A stretch of DNA of 64,000 nt, taken from contig NZ_CP041767.1 in the NCBI RefSeq assembly GCF_022026395.1, forward strand, positions 4,124,501-4,188,500. Direction: 5' to 3'. The DNA comes from Brevibacillus brevis. GTDB taxonomy: Bacteria > Bacillota > Bacilli > Brevibacillales > Brevibacillaceae. The notes under the pieces were generated by a model that saw only the letters and a list, made by a program, of their open reading frames with translations, did no database searches and was not told the origin of the DNA. The translations under genes were made by a program, and so were the position numbers. Shown here piece after piece: positions 50,802 to 59,516 of this stretch (position 1 is its first letter; each line of letters opens with the position of its first letter).

Positions 50802-51287
50802 ATGTGGAAAAAAGCATATCGAAAGCTAAAATTCGAATACTACAAGGTGCTGAGAATGAAAGGGGCTCCAGCTTTTGTCGCCCGCGGATTTTCGCTCGGA
50901 ATCTTCATTGAGTTCATTACTCTGCCTACTTTTGGCATCGCGTTTCTGTTGCTTTTCCCGCTATGCAAGCTGTTTCGTGCCAGTTTGCCTGCTGGTTTGG
51001 TTGCGTTTGTCATCGGAAAGCTCATCTTACCGCTTTTCATTCTTTTCAATTACAATATTGGATACGTGTTGATCGGCAAACCGTTACAAGGGCATTCGAA
51101 CCATCACGAGTCTGGGATGCAATGGCTTGTCTGGCTGAGGGAAAAAGGACTTGTCTTTTTCACCGGGAGTGCCATCATGGGGCTTTTTGTCGCGTTCGCG
51201 AGCTACTTTCTCGTTTTAACTGGCCTTCAATGGTATCGCCGCAAGAAACTACGGCGCTCATTACCTGAGGAAAGTCCTAATCCCTAA
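50802..51287 (+). CDS. DUF2062 family membrane protein
   Basis: 161 residues: basic N-terminus MWKKAYRKLKFEY, then KGAPAFVARGFSLGIFIEFI and LPTFGIAFLLLFPLCKLFRA, the DUF2062 signature of two to three membrane helices, and a basic C-terminus. Function unknown. Start at ATG 50802 behind GAGGG; the frame extends 5' to 50448 across the divergent dedA gene and is not believable there. Divergent from dedA. Confidence 0.85.
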   Translation: MWKKAYRKLKFEYYKVLRMKGAPAFVARGFSLGIFIEFITLPTFGIAFLLLFPLCKLFRASLPAGLVAFVIGKLILPLFILFNYNIGYVLIGKPLQGHSNHHESGMQWLVWLREKGLVFFTGSAIMGLFVAFASYFLVLTGLQWYRRKKLRRSLPEESPNP

Positions 51288-51298
51288 TTGCTCGAACG

Positions 51299-51342
51299 AA
51301 AAAGACCGGTCCGACAATCGATGTCAGTCCGGTCTTTTTTGC
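51299..51342. terminator. Bidirectional terminator
   Basis: AAAAAGACCGG pairs with CCGGTCTTTTT around about 19 bases with an inner GAC/GTC pair. Confidence 0.85.
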
Positions 51343-51350
51343 TCGCAATG

Positions 51351-51572
51351 TTATGCAAAGTAGCCTTTATCGTGCAGGTGCTCCATGATTTCGGCAACAG
51401 TTTTGTCTTCTTTCAAGAGCTCCACGGTTACTTCCACTTGCTCTGGGGACAAACCGTTCGCTCCGAGGCTTTCCTTGATCAACACGTCGTTAGGGCGACG
51501 GAAGTACGTTTGCAACGTACGCTTCACACGTCCTTCCAGACTTGTTCTCAGCATCAATTCAGTCGTAGACAT
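51351..51572 (-). CDS. Small hypothetical protein (73 residues)
   Basis: Helical, charged protein starting MSTTELMLRTSLEGRVKRTL and containing LSPEQVEVTVELLKEDKTV; no domain recognised. A GTG at 51581 lies within the GAGGTGG ribosome-binding site, so ATG 51572 is the start. Downstream of an MBL gene on the opposite side; own terminator. Confidence 0.7.
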   Translation of the reverse strand: MSTTELMLRTSLEGRVKRTLQTYFRRPNDVLIKESLGANGLSPEQVEVTVELLKEDKTVAEIMEHLHDKGYFA

Positions 51573-51636
51573 CTGTTCCACCTCTTTCCTAGAAAGATTT
51601 GCGTAACCCCTATTATCTTATAAAACCGTGGAATAA

Positions 51637-52461
51637 TCAACCTTTCTGCGAAAGAGCTTCCTTGCATAGTTGATCCCAGTTTTGCTCATGGGAAGAACGG
51701 AGATGTTCATCGATCGATACACCATCATACGTCAGTTGGGAAAACTGTTCTTTGAGTACATCTTCCTCTACGTTATTGGCGATACCCTCGAAAACAACTG
51801 CACGTGCATCCAACAAATACTGGCGATCCCGTTCAATCCGATGCAGGATTTCCTCGCGTCCTTTGGCAGGTACTCCGTGCCCAGGAATGACTTCTTCCAC
51901 TTCTCCTTGGAGAACCAACCGTTCGATCTTTTCCAGACTTTCTAAATAGGCACCGCTGTCATCGATAAACGGAAACTCCAAATTGGATAGCATGTCACCG
52001 ACAACAAGCAGCTTCTGCTCCCGGAACAAGGTCGCCATCTGATCGGCTGTATGTCCTGGTACAGGCAAGAAAAAGACTTCCTGCCACTCTTGTGCATCGT
52101 CCACTAATTTCGTGAATGTCGGCATTCCTACTTCATACGATCTGACCACGTAATACGACCCGTCAAACTTTTTCGCTTTGTTTAGCTTACTCTCGATCCG
52201 TCCATCGGTCAGGATTTCCTTTTGCGCAATGACTGTGGCATCCGAAAACTTGCCTACTCCGACAACATGATCCCAATCTCCGTGAGTGAGGACAAGTACG
52301 AGCTCTCTTCCATTCCTCTCACTTTGCACATAGTCAGCAATCGCCTCTATCTCATGAGGAAAATAGGCCGGATCAAACAAGTAGAGACGTTGCTCGGTTG
52401 CTACGACTGCACTGGTCGTTTGCCATAGACAACTTGTAAACAGCTTGTAGGATTTTGCCAT
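51637..52461 (-). CDS. MBL-fold hydrolase with HxDxDH metal motif
   Basis: Metallo-beta-lactamase-fold protein of 274 residues. The first metal motif reads THGDWDHV (about 59-66), where the second histidine of HxHxDH is Asp, a variant that changes the metal site. Later ligands VPGHTADQM and VVGDML, and EVIPGHGVP are intact. Its start is 2 bases after the nadE stop, so it is translated together with nadE. Substrate unknown. Confidence 0.88.
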   Translation of the reverse strand: MAKSYKLFTSCLWQTTSAVVATEQRLYLFDPAYFPHEIEAIADYVQSERNGRELVLVLTHGDWDHVVGVGKFSDATVIAQKEILTDGRIESKLNKAKKFDGSYYVVRSYEVGMPTFTKLVDDAQEWQEVFFLPVPGHTADQMATLFREQKLLVVGDMLSNLEFPFIDDSGAYLESLEKIERLVLQGEVEEVIPGHGVPAKGREEILHRIERDRQYLLDARAVVFEGIANNVEEDVLKEQFSQLTYDGVSIDEHLRSSHEQNWDQLCKEALSQKG

Positions 52462-52463
52462 AT

Positions 52464-53216
52464 CTATATGCCTGGCATGATATTGCGCTTATGCTCAGAG
52501 ATTCGATGCAGGTAATCGATGCGTTCTTTGGCTTCCGGTCGAGTTTCCCCTGTAATCAGCAAACGATCCAGATCCTCATAAGTGAAACCCATCTCCTGTT
52601 CATCCGTCTGTCCTTCCCACAAATCGGCAGAAGGCGGCTTCGTGATGATTTCTCCAGGCACCCCGAGCTCAGCAGCAAGAATTCGCATCTCATGCTTCGT
52701 CAAGCTAGCTACTGGATTAAAGTCGGCAAGACCGTCTCCGCCTTTTGTCATATAACCAACATGAATCTCGCTGCGGTTGCACGTATCCGCTACCAAGTAT
52801 CCTTTTTGGTTAGCGATGGCGTACAGCACTGTCATGCGCAAGCGAGCCTTTGTATTTCCCTTTGTTTTGTCATCAAGCCCAAGTACAGCCTCGATCGCAG
52901 GTACCAAAGCATCGTAGGCAGGCCCTACATCTACCGTGTGCAAATTCAATCCAATCGCTTCAGCAAGTCGCTTGGAATCTGTTTCATGAACGGTTTGCGA
53001 GTAAGCAGGCAACCAAATGCCAATGACGCGTTCTGAACCTAATGCACGCACACACAGCGCTGCTGTAACGGCACTGTCAATCCCACCAGAGATACCAACG
53101 ACTGCACCGCCAAGGCCATTTCCGTCAATTTGCTCACGAATAAAGGCAATACGTTTTTCCACGTCTTCTTTTACATGAATCTGGTAGTTCGCCAGATGTT
53201 CTTGAAACTTGTCCAC
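52464..53216 (-). CDS. nadE: NAD+ synthase (ammonia-dependent), NadE
   Basis: Last step of NAD biosynthesis: deamido-NAD+ plus ammonia and ATP give NAD+. PP-loop ATP motif GISGGIDSAVTAALC (about 42-56), NTKARLRMTVLYAIAN and TCNRSEIHVGYMTKGGDGLADFNP. About 250 residues without glutaminase domain, so ammonia-dependent. Start at GTG 53216 (MDKFQEHL) with GGGGG upstream; TTG 53231 is possible. First gene of a pair with the MBL hydrolase. Confidence 0.95.
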   Translation of the reverse strand: MDKFQEHLANYQIHVKEDVEKRIAFIREQIDGNGLGGAVVGISGGIDSAVTAALCVRALGSERVIGIWLPAYSQTVHETDSKRLAEAIGLNLHTVDVGPAYDALVPAIEAVLGLDDKTKGNTKARLRMTVLYAIANQKGYLVADTCNRSEIHVGYMTKGGDGLADFNPVASLTKHEMRILAAELGVPGEIITKPPSADLWEGQTDEQEMGFTYEDLDRLLITGETRPEAKERIDYLHRISEHKRNIMPGI

Positions 53217-53279
53217 GCTACCTACCCCCAAGGTTGATTATTTCTTCCTCATCCTACCATGCCGTTTTCGGTGTGGCAA

Positions 53280-53309
53280 TTGGCGCAGAACAGGACTACA
53301 CTATATACT
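53280..53309 (+). promoter_or_regulatory. Promoter of map
   Basis: TTGGCG (53280-53285), 18-base spacer, TATACT (53304-53309), 40 bases before the ATG. Confidence 0.6.
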
Positions 53310-53348
53310 ATAGAGAGTTCTTGACTAACGAGGAGAAGGAGAGAGTCG

Positions 53349-54095
53349 ATGATTATCCTCAAGACACCTGAAGAAATTGAACTCATGCATGCAGCAGGTC
53401 AGATTTTGGCTGCTTGTCATCGTGAGATTGCCAAGATGATTCGTCCAGGCATTTCTACCTGGGAGATTGATCAATTCGTTGAAGAATTTTTGGCTGAAAA
53501 TGGCGCGACCCCTGAGCAAAAAGGGTTTCATGGATATCCTTATGCCACATGCGGTTCAGTAAATGATGTCATCTGCCATGGCTTCCCGAAAAAAGAGCCT
53601 CTGCGTGATGGCGATATCGTTACCATCGACATGGTTGTTCGCAAAAACGGTTGGCTGGCTGACTCCGCTTGGTCTTATGAAGTGGGAACCGTGTCTCCGG
53701 AAGCGAAAAGACTGCTGGAAGTCACTGAAAAATCGCTGTATCTCGGTATTGAGCAAGCTGTCGTAGGCAATCGGATCGGCGATATTTCACACGCCATCCA
53801 AACGTATGCGCAAGCACAAGGCTACTCCGTCGTGCGCGATTTTACCGGACATGGTATCGGTCAGGAAATGCATGAGGAGCCGTTCGTTCCTCACTTTGGC
53901 CCTCCCGGGAGAGGTCAACGCCTCAAAGAAGGCATGGTCATTACCATTGAACCCATGCTGAACATCGGGACGTATCATGCAACGGTCGATGAAGATGGTT
54001 GGACAGCACGTACTCGCGATGGGAAGCTGTCCGCTCAATACGAGCACACCCTCGCTATTACCGCGAATGGACCTCTTATCTTAACAAAACAATAA
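53349..54095 (+). CDS. map: Methionine aminopeptidase, type I
   Basis: Removes the initiator methionine from nascent proteins. Metal ligands visible: first Asp in VTIDMVV (about 97), second in LADSAWS (about 108), His in FTGHGIGQ (about 172), Glu in TIEPMLN (about 205) and in YEHTLAI (about 236). 248 residues. ATG behind GAGGAGAAGGAG. It is not in a ribosomal-protein operon, so it is probably a second MetAP like Bacillus MapB. Confidence 0.93.
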   Translation: MIILKTPEEIELMHAAGQILAACHREIAKMIRPGISTWEIDQFVEEFLAENGATPEQKGFHGYPYATCGSVNDVICHGFPKKEPLRDGDIVTIDMVVRKNGWLADSAWSYEVGTVSPEAKRLLEVTEKSLYLGIEQAVVGNRIGDISHAIQTYAQAQGYSVVRDFTGHGIGQEMHEEPFVPHFGPPGRGQRLKEGMVITIEPMLNIGTYHATVDEDGWTARTRDGKLSAQYEHTLAITANGPLILTKQ

Positions 54096-54105
54096 GGATG
54101 TACGA

Positions 54106-54139
54106 AGAGCCCTTGCATTGTCAGGGCTTTTTCTTTTTC
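54106..54139 (+). terminator. Terminator of map
   Basis: AGCCCT pairs with AGGGCT around nine bases, followed by TTTTCTTTTTC. Confidence 0.75.
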
Positions 54140-54169
54140 TCCCAATGTGCTCTGTCGCACATCCAAACG

Positions 54170-54198
54170 TTGACATCCCTTCTGCCGCTCCGTATGAT
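54170..54198 (+). promoter_or_regulatory. Strong sigma-A promoter of the luciferase-like/TetR operon
   Basis: Perfect TTGACA (54170-54175), 17-base spacer, TATGAT (54193-54198). Confidence 0.85.
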
Positions 54199-54208
54199 TC
54201 AAGTACGC

Positions 54209-54230
54209 TTTGTTACTACTCAGTAACAAA
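54209..54230. promoter_or_regulatory. 22-bp palindromic operator at the transcription start
   Basis: TTTGTTACT-ACTC-AGTAACAAA: perfect 9-bp half-sites, 10 bases after the -10 box. A bound protein would block initiation. The TetR gene of the same operon is the obvious candidate, although GTTACT/AGTAAC also resembles HxlR-family sites. Confidence 0.75.
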
Positions 54231-54274
54231 CTTATCCGACCAGCAACCGCTAAGCACAAGGAGGGTTCCATCCC

Positions 54275-55300
54275 ATGTCCGATACAATCTCATCTAAGCA
54301 ACTGCGAGATATCCCATTGTCTGTTCTCGATTTGGCACCTATTACGGAGGGTAGCAACGCTGCTGAATCGTATAAAAACAGTCTCAATCTGGCGCAACAA
54401 GTGGAAAAATGGGGCTTTACACGTTATTGGCTCGCTGAACACCACGCAATGCCCAGCGTAGCCAGCTCTGCCACCTCCGTTCTCATTGGTTACATTGCCG
54501 GCGGCACCAGCAAAATCCGTGTAGGTTCAGGCGGCATTATGCTGCCCAACCATGCTCCACTCGTGATCGCCGAGCAATTCGGGACATTGGAGTCCCTCTA
54601 TCCAGGCCGGATCGACTTAGGTCTAGGACGGGCACCCGGGGCGGACCAGCGAACAGCACGTGCGCTACGCCGCGATTTGCGGGTTGGCGGAGAGGATTTT
54701 CCAGAGTTATTGGAGGAGCTGCGTGAATATCTTCGTCCACGAACAAGCGAGTCGGCATCTGCCATCCGCGCTATCCCTGGCGAAGGTCTGAACATCCCGA
54801 TCTGGCTGCTCGGTTCCAGCGATTTCTCAGCGCGACTCGCGGGCATGCTCGGATTGCCGTTTGCTTTTGCTGGGCATTTTTCACCGAACTTCACCTTGCC
54901 CGCCTTGCAGACGTATCGCCATTGTTTCCGTCCATCGGAAGTACTGGATCAGCCATATGCCATGGTTGGGGTCAACGTGATGGCAGCCGATACGGATGAG
55001 CTCGCGAATCGACTCGCCACTTCCCATTACCAGGCATTCTTAAATCTCGTCCGCGGTGATCTCAAGCCAATCCAACCACCTGTGGACAATATGGATGAAC
55101 TGTGGAGCGAATTCGAAAAACTGTCTGTCCAAGCTCAACTGCGTTCCTCCATCATTGGTAGCCCTGTTACCGTGAAAAGCAAACTGCAAGAGTTGCTCGA
55201 TGCCACAGGAGCAGATGAGCTCATGATTACAACGCAAATGTACCATCATGCCGATCGTGTGCGCTCTTTTGAAATTGTCGCCGACGTCTGGAAGTCCTGA
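54275..55300 (+). CDS. LLM class flavin-dependent oxidoreductase (luciferase-like)
   Basis: Flavin-dependent monooxygenase of the bacterial luciferase-like superfamily, MsnO8/YwcH-like. TIM-barrel signatures: [13 protein letters not shown] at the N-terminus (about 14-26), [11 protein letters not shown] (about 50), [17 protein letters not shown] and [14 protein letters not shown] (about 110). 341 residues. Substrate unknown. ATG behind AAGGAGG. Followed 14 bases later by its TetR gene; the pair is probably induced by an electrophile or the substrate. Confidence 0.9.
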   Translation: MSDTISSKQLRDIPLSVLDLAPITEGSNAAESYKNSLNLAQQVEKWGFTRYWLAEHHAMPSVASSATSVLIGYIAGGTSKIRVGSGGIMLPNHAPLVIAEQFGTLESLYPGRIDLGLGRAPGADQRTARALRRDLRVGGEDFPELLEELREYLRPRTSESASAIRAIPGEGLNIPIWLLGSSDFSARLAGMLGLPFAFAGHFSPNFTLPALQTYRHCFRPSEVLDQPYAMVGVNVMAADTDELANRLATSHYQAFLNLVRGDLKPIQPPVDNMDELWSEFEKLSVQAQLRSSIIGSPVTVKSKLQELLDATGADELMITTQMYHHADRVRSFEIVADVWKS

Positions 55301-55314
55301 ATGGGGGATGGTAT

Positions 55315-55911
55315 ATGACGGAAGCAAAACGGCCTCGCGTGCCTCGTGAAAAAGCACATGAGATCATCTTGAACGCTGCTGAAGAATTGTTTTATCAAGA
55401 AGGGATCCATGCCGTCAGTGTAGACGCCATCGTTGAGCGTGCCGGAATGAATAAAATGAGCGTCTATCGGCAGTTTTCCTCGAAAACAGACCTGATTCTC
55501 GCCTACATGAAGCGCAAGCAAGACGTTTTTTGGCAAGAGTGGGAAGAGAGCATCGCCAAACATCCCAATCGGCCACGAGAGCAACTTATTCAGTTTTTTG
55601 CTGATCTGGCTGCGCGCGCGTCCAACGAGCAATTTCGCGGCTGTTGCTTTATTAATATAGCTGTCGAGTTTCCTGATCCGGTTCATCCAGTTCGCGAGCT
55701 GGTTTGCTCCCATCAGAAACGAATCCGCGACGCTTTTTTGGAACGCACGACTGCCCTTGGCGCTGCGAATCCATGCGAGTTGGCCTATACGCTGATCTTG
55801 TTGATGGAAGGTACTTACGCGGATAGCCAGACGTACGGAACCGATAGTGCAGCGATCCGCATGGTTCCTGGCATCGTAGAAAAAGTTTTGGACCAAGCGC
55901 TTCCCCATTAA
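55315..55911 (+). CDS. TetR family transcriptional regulator
   Basis: 198 residues with N-terminal TetR HTH (about 12-58: ILNAAEELFYQEGIHAVSVDAIVERAGMNKMSVYRQF, i.e. DAIVERAGMNKMSVYRQF as recognition part) and a helical ligand domain with RGCCFINIAVEFPD (vicinal cysteines at about 103-104). The Cys pair could make it redox- or thiol-sensitive. Co-transcribed with the luciferase-like gene and likely autorepressor at 54209-54230. GGGGGATGGTAT precedes the ATG. Confidence 0.92.
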   Translation: MTEAKRPRVPREKAHEIILNAAEELFYQEGIHAVSVDAIVERAGMNKMSVYRQFSSKTDLILAYMKRKQDVFWQEWEESIAKHPNRPREQLIQFFADLAARASNEQFRGCCFINIAVEFPDPVHPVRELVCSHQKRIRDAFLERTTALGAANPCELAYTLILLMEGTYADSQTYGTDSAAIRMVPGIVEKVLDQALPH

Positions 55912-55912
55912 A

Positions 55913-55959
55913 AAAGTGGCTCCCTGCCTTCTTCCGGCAGTTGCCACTTCCTCTTTTTG
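55913..55959 (+). terminator. Terminator of the luciferase-like/TetR operon
   Basis: AGTGGC..CCTGCC pairs with GGCAG..GCCACT, followed by TCCTCTTTTT. Confidence 0.8.
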
Positions 55960-55977
55960 TCGCTCATGAAAGATGCT

Positions 55978-56157
55978 TTAGCGCTGAGCACTGGTCGCAT
56001 ACTTTTCTTGTTTCGCCGTCATTGCTTCTAATTCTTTGACGTCTTGTTCCAAGTCATGGATGTCTTCTTCAATCAGTTTTTTCAGATGTTGCTTTTCCCG
56101 CAGGATTTTGCGGGTTTGCTCCAAACGCTGATTCAAATCGAACACGCCGAGATACAC
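55978..56157 (-). CDS. Small coiled-coil protein (59 residues)
   Basis: GTG at 56157 behind GGGAGGG starts a 59-residue charged helical protein (MYLGVFDLNQRLEQTRKIL ...). The frame is open to 56244 but the longer start has no ribosome-binding site. Predicted single coiled coil (heptads over LKKLIEEDIHDLEQDVKELE). Function unknown. Confidence 0.65.
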   Translation of the reverse strand: MYLGVFDLNQRLEQTRKILREKQHLKKLIEEDIHDLEQDVKELEAMTAKQEKYATSAQR

Positions 56158-56253
56158 TGCTTTTCCCTCCCTATGTAGGTTTTCCACCTTATATGTTATG
56201 CAGCGATTTCCGGAAGTTGCCGACCATTTTTTTGGTGGGATCAAAATAGGTAA

Positions 56254-56302
56254 ACGTGAAAAGAGACTTCCCGTGAGCGTAATGCCCAGGAAGTCTCTTA
56301 TT
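56254..56302 (-). terminator. Terminator of pspC-like gene
   Basis: AAGAGACTTCC pairs with GGGAAGTCTCTT, followed on the minus strand by TTCACG. Confidence 0.75.
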
Positions 56303-56306
56303 TGCT

Positions 56307-56657
56307 TTAAAGCCCTTTGTATTTGCCCAATTCTTCGCGCAGGCGATACACTTCCTGTACCAAAGCACGCTTTTCCAGACGGTCAATCTCTTGATCCAAA
56401 TCATTCATACGTGCATGTCCACTATATGGCGCATCATACATTGGGAAGCTGTCAGAAGCGTATGACCACTGCTGTTCTTTTGGCATGATCATTGCCATCA
56501 GCAAGTAAAGCAGAATCGGTACTCCTGTAAAAACAGTAAGAACGACAACTCCTATACGTACCAGCGTAGAGTCAATGCGCAAAAACTGCGCAACCCCACC
56601 ACAAACTCCAAATAACCGTTTATCATGATGCGAACGATATAGTCGTCTTTCCATCAT
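56307..56657 (-). CDS. PspC domain membrane protein
   Basis: Phage-shock-protein C-like protein of 116 residues: RRLYRSHHDKRLFGVCGGVA with the conserved GVCGGVA turn (about 17-23), a membrane helix (about 36-58, VRIGVVVLTVFTGVPILLYLL), MPKEQ, then a C-terminal coiled coil DLDQEIDRLEKRAL. Acts in envelope stress in other bacteria. Start at ATG 56657 behind GAGAGGGTG; a GTG at 56666 is inside that site. Confidence 0.9.
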   Translation of the reverse strand: MMERRLYRSHHDKRLFGVCGGVAQFLRIDSTLVRIGVVVLTVFTGVPILLYLLMAMIMPKEQQWSYASDSFPMYDAPYSGHARMNDLDQEIDRLEKRALVQEVYRLREELGKYKGL

Positions 56658-56772
56658 TGCTTCCACCCTCTCTACAGTATCCGCTTGCCTTGTATCTACA
56701 GGATACCCGATAGGCGATTTCGGTAAAATGGTCCGTAGAGGGATTTGTCCTCCGTCGCTGGACGGAGATCAA

Positions 56773-57393
56773 TCATTTGACAGGTGGCTCATAAACGGGA
56801 CGTGGACGATCAAACTGTTCGCCCAGCGTCGCATACGTATGACCCGCTAATCGGCTGACGGGTGCAAATGCTGTAGCATCAATCCGTCCTGCATGATACA
56901 ACTCATCCACTACATGTACATGCACCACTTCCCCGATAATCAAATCCGAAGTCGTTGGACTCCCTAATTCCACAATCTGATGCAGCTTGCACTCAAAATG
57001 GATGCGGGATGCACGCAGCCTTGGCACCTTGACGCGAACGGATGGTGCGACTTCCAGCCCCAATGCCTCTACCTCACTGATCTGCGGTGGATAATCAGCA
57101 GAAGTCTGATTGACTGCATCCACATTGTGTACGTCCACCATATTGACCACGAATTCTCCCGTTTGCATGATGTTTCGTGCCGTATCTTTTGGGACACTTC
57201 CCGGCTTGCGCATGACCGCAACCGAGACCATCATCGGTTCAATGCTGGCAACATTAAAATAACTGAAAGGAGCGGCATTGACGATTCCTCCCTCCGCTAA
57301 CGAGGTAACCCAAGCGATCGGCCGCGGGACGATACACCCGATCAAAAGCTTGTATTTTTCCTGCCGCTCAATCTCATGAATGGCGATTTCCAT
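56773..57393 (-). CDS. Flavin reductase family protein (DIM6/NTAB)
   Basis: FMN-binding split-barrel protein of 206 residues with YKLLIGCIVPRPIAWVTS (about 13-30) and NAAPFSYFNVASIEPMMVSVA, the flavin-binding signature. Such proteins reduce flavin for monooxygenases or bind flavin themselves. Start at ATG 57393 behind GAGGTGC; the open frame to 57540 overlaps hmgA and is rejected. Third gene of the homogentisate operon, 19 bases after hmgA, so it may serve an aromatic hydroxylase of this pathway. No clear T-rich terminator follows, only CTCCGTC/GACGGAG at 56744-56768. Confidence 0.88.
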   Translation of the reverse strand: MEIAIHEIERQEKYKLLIGCIVPRPIAWVTSLAEGGIVNAAPFSYFNVASIEPMMVSVAVMRKPGSVPKDTARNIMQTGEFVVNMVDVHNVDAVNQTSADYPPQISEVEALGLEVAPSVRVKVPRLRASRIHFECKLHQIVELGSPTTSDLIIGEVVHVHVVDELYHAGRIDATAFAPVSRLAGHTYATLGEQFDRPRPVYEPPVK

Positions 57394-57412
57394 TGCGTTT
57401 TTGCACCTCTTT

Positions 57413-58573
57413 CTATTCCTTCGGTGGCAACCAGCTTGCCATGTATGCGTCATCCTCAATTTCCAACGCTTGCTTTGTGACGTGTAGCGGGTGGAATGTG
57501 TCCAGCATGACAGCCAGCTCCTGCGTTTCTTTTTTCCCAATGCTCGCCTCTACCTTGCCTGGATGCGGCCCATGTGGAATCCCCATTGGATGCAGGGTGA
57601 TAGACCCCTCATAAATCCCTTTTCTGCTCATAAAATTGCCATCTACGTAGTATAACACCTCGTCACTTTCTACATTACTGTGATAGTAAGGCGCAGGGAT
57701 CGCTTGCGGATGATAGTCGTACATCCGCGGAACGAATGAGCAGATGACAAAGTTTTGACCGGCAAAGGTTTGATGGACAGGTGGCGGTTGATGAATGCGT
57801 CCAGTAATCGGTTCAAAATCATGAACACTCAGTGCATACGGATACAAATAACCGTCCCACCCCACCACATCGAACGGATGGAAGTCAAAGAAGTAGCTGT
57901 AGACCACGGACTGGCGTTTGACTCGCACCTCGAAGTCTCCGCTTTCCACATGCGTCACCAATTTTTCCGGTACACGAATATCACGTTCACAAAACGGCGA
58001 ATGTTCCAATAATTGACCATGCTCGTTGCGATAACGCTTTGGTGGCACGATCTCATTCTGGGACTCAATGACAAGAAAACGACTCTGCACAGACGGTACT
58101 ATCCGGTAGGTCGTGCCAATCGGAATGACAAGGTAGTCGCCAGGCTTGTAAGTGAGCGTACCGAAAATCGTTTGCAGCTCTCCCTCACCTTGATGGACAA
58201 AAACAACTTCATCCCCATCTGCATTGCGATAAAAGTAATCCATCGGTTCTGTTGGTGCGCACACAGCCATGACGACGTCGTTATTCCCCAGCATGTAGCG
58301 ACGTCCGAAAATCGGGTCTCCGCCCGGCTGAACATCAAACGTTTTAAAATGCTGATGCTTCAAATCAACCTGCTCCACATATTCCAAGCGGACGTCTGCA
58401 TATTTGCGCGTCTCCCTCACTTGGGTAGGTGGATTGTGGTGATACAGAATCGATTGAATCCCAGAAAACCCTTTTGTTCCCATCACTTGCTCGCGGTACA
58501 GTCCCCCATCCGGCTTGTAAAACGTCGTATGCCGCTTTTTTGGAACTTCCCCCATTCGTTGATAAAAAGCCAT
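57413..58573 (-). CDS. hmgA: Homogentisate 1,2-dioxygenase
   Basis: Non-heme iron enzyme that opens the ring of homogentisate to maleylacetoacetate in tyrosine/phenylalanine breakdown. Cupin fold of 386 residues, the short bacterial form. C-terminal iron-site region YYHSNVESDEVLYYVDG (about 275) and HPMGIPHGPHPGKVE (about 320). Start at ATG 58573 (MAFYQRMGEVP) behind GGAGGAAGG; the frame extends to 58627. Lies 25 bases after the fumarylacetoacetase-like gene. Confidence 0.93.
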   Translation of the reverse strand: MAFYQRMGEVPKKRHTTFYKPDGGLYREQVMGTKGFSGIQSILYHHNPPTQVRETRKYADVRLEYVEQVDLKHQHFKTFDVQPGGDPIFGRRYMLGNNDVVMAVCAPTEPMDYFYRNADGDEVVFVHQGEGELQTIFGTLTYKPGDYLVIPIGTTYRIVPSVQSRFLVIESQNEIVPPKRYRNEHGQLLEHSPFCERDIRVPEKLVTHVESGDFEVRVKRQSVVYSYFFDFHPFDVVGWDGYLYPYALSVHDFEPITGRIHQPPPVHQTFAGQNFVICSFVPRMYDYHPQAIPAPYYHSNVESDEVLYYVDGNFMSRKGIYEGSITLHPMGIPHGPHPGKVEASIGKKETQELAVMLDTFHPLHVTKQALEIEDDAYMASWLPPKE

Positions 58574-58598
58574 ACGTTCCTTCCTCCTTTTTTCATCC

Positions 58599-59516
58599 TT
58601 ATTCACAAATCGTATTGCGAAGCACACCGAGGCGTTCCACCTCTAGCTCCACTACATCACCTGGCGCAAGCCAAGCATACTGCTCTGTTCCCAGCTCCAA
58701 AATGCAGCCAGTCCCTACTGTTCCCGATCCGATAACATCTCCGGGATACAAGAAGCAATCCTCCGAAGCACGGGCAATCATTTCTGCGAATGTATAGTGA
58801 ATGTCCTTGAAGTTTCCTTTTGAATACTCTCTGCCATTAATGCGTGCCACCATTTCCAGATTGTAGCGGCTGCCCTTCTCGCCTGTGATGCGTACATCCG
58901 CAAGCTCCTCCGGTGTAACCAGCCAGGGACCCATGGACGTTGCGAAATCTTTGCCCTTGGCTGGCCCCAAGCCAACCTTGACCTCCTCCCGTTGTATATC
59001 CCGGGCGCTCCAGTCGTTTAAAATACAATATCCAGCGATGTGCTCTTCCGCTCGTTCTACTGGAATGTTTACTCCAGCTTTTCCAATCACGCAGGCAATT
59101 TCCAGCTCATAGTCCAGCCACTCGGTTGCTTTGGGTCTGCGAATATTCGCTTGCGTCCCCGTAAAAGCTGCTGCATTCGAAAAATAAAAGACGGGGAAAT
59201 GGTACCATTCGGGCACCATCGGAAGTCCGCGTTTGGCTCGCGCTGTCTTCACATGAGCCTCGAAGGCGTAAAAGTCACGAAAGCTGGCGGGACGCGGAAG
59301 TGGCGAGCCTAGCTCGACTTGCTCCAAATCCCAGCCTTCCTCTGCCTCGTACGCGGTTTGAATAACGGGTAGCCAGTTTGCCCACTCCTCGAGCAAACCT
59401 AGCACTGTACTCGGCGCCCCCGGACACGCATGCGCAATATCTTTGACTTTTCCTTCGCGCACGAGCCCCGCTCGCCAAGCATCCCTTTCCCTTTCTCGAT
59501 AGGAAACCAGCTTCAT
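58599..59516 (-). CDS. Fumarylacetoacetate hydrolase family protein
   Basis: Hydrolase of the FAH superfamily (305 residues); with hmgA beside it, the likely step is fumarylacetoacetate or maleylacetoacetate-derived product hydrolysis to fumarate and acetoacetate. N-terminal small domain (1-70), catalytic core with EIACVIGKAGVNIP (metal Glu, about 160) and ILNDWSARDIQ (metal Asp, about 192), GTVGTGCILELG near the end. ATG 59516 behind AAGGAGAGG; the frame is open to 59690 within the leader. First gene of the operon fah-hmgA-flavin reductase. Confidence 0.92.
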   Translation of the reverse strand: MKLVSYRERERDAWRAGLVREGKVKDIAHACPGAPSTVLGLLEEWANWLPVIQTAYEAEEGWDLEQVELGSPLPRPASFRDFYAFEAHVKTARAKRGLPMVPEWYHFPVFYFSNAAAFTGTQANIRRPKATEWLDYELEIACVIGKAGVNIPVERAEEHIAGYCILNDWSARDIQREEVKVGLGPAKGKDFATSMGPWLVTPEELADVRITGEKGSRYNLEMVARINGREYSKGNFKDIHYTFAEMIARASEDCFLYPGDVIGSGTVGTGCILELGTEQYAWLAPGDVVELEVERLGVLRNTICE

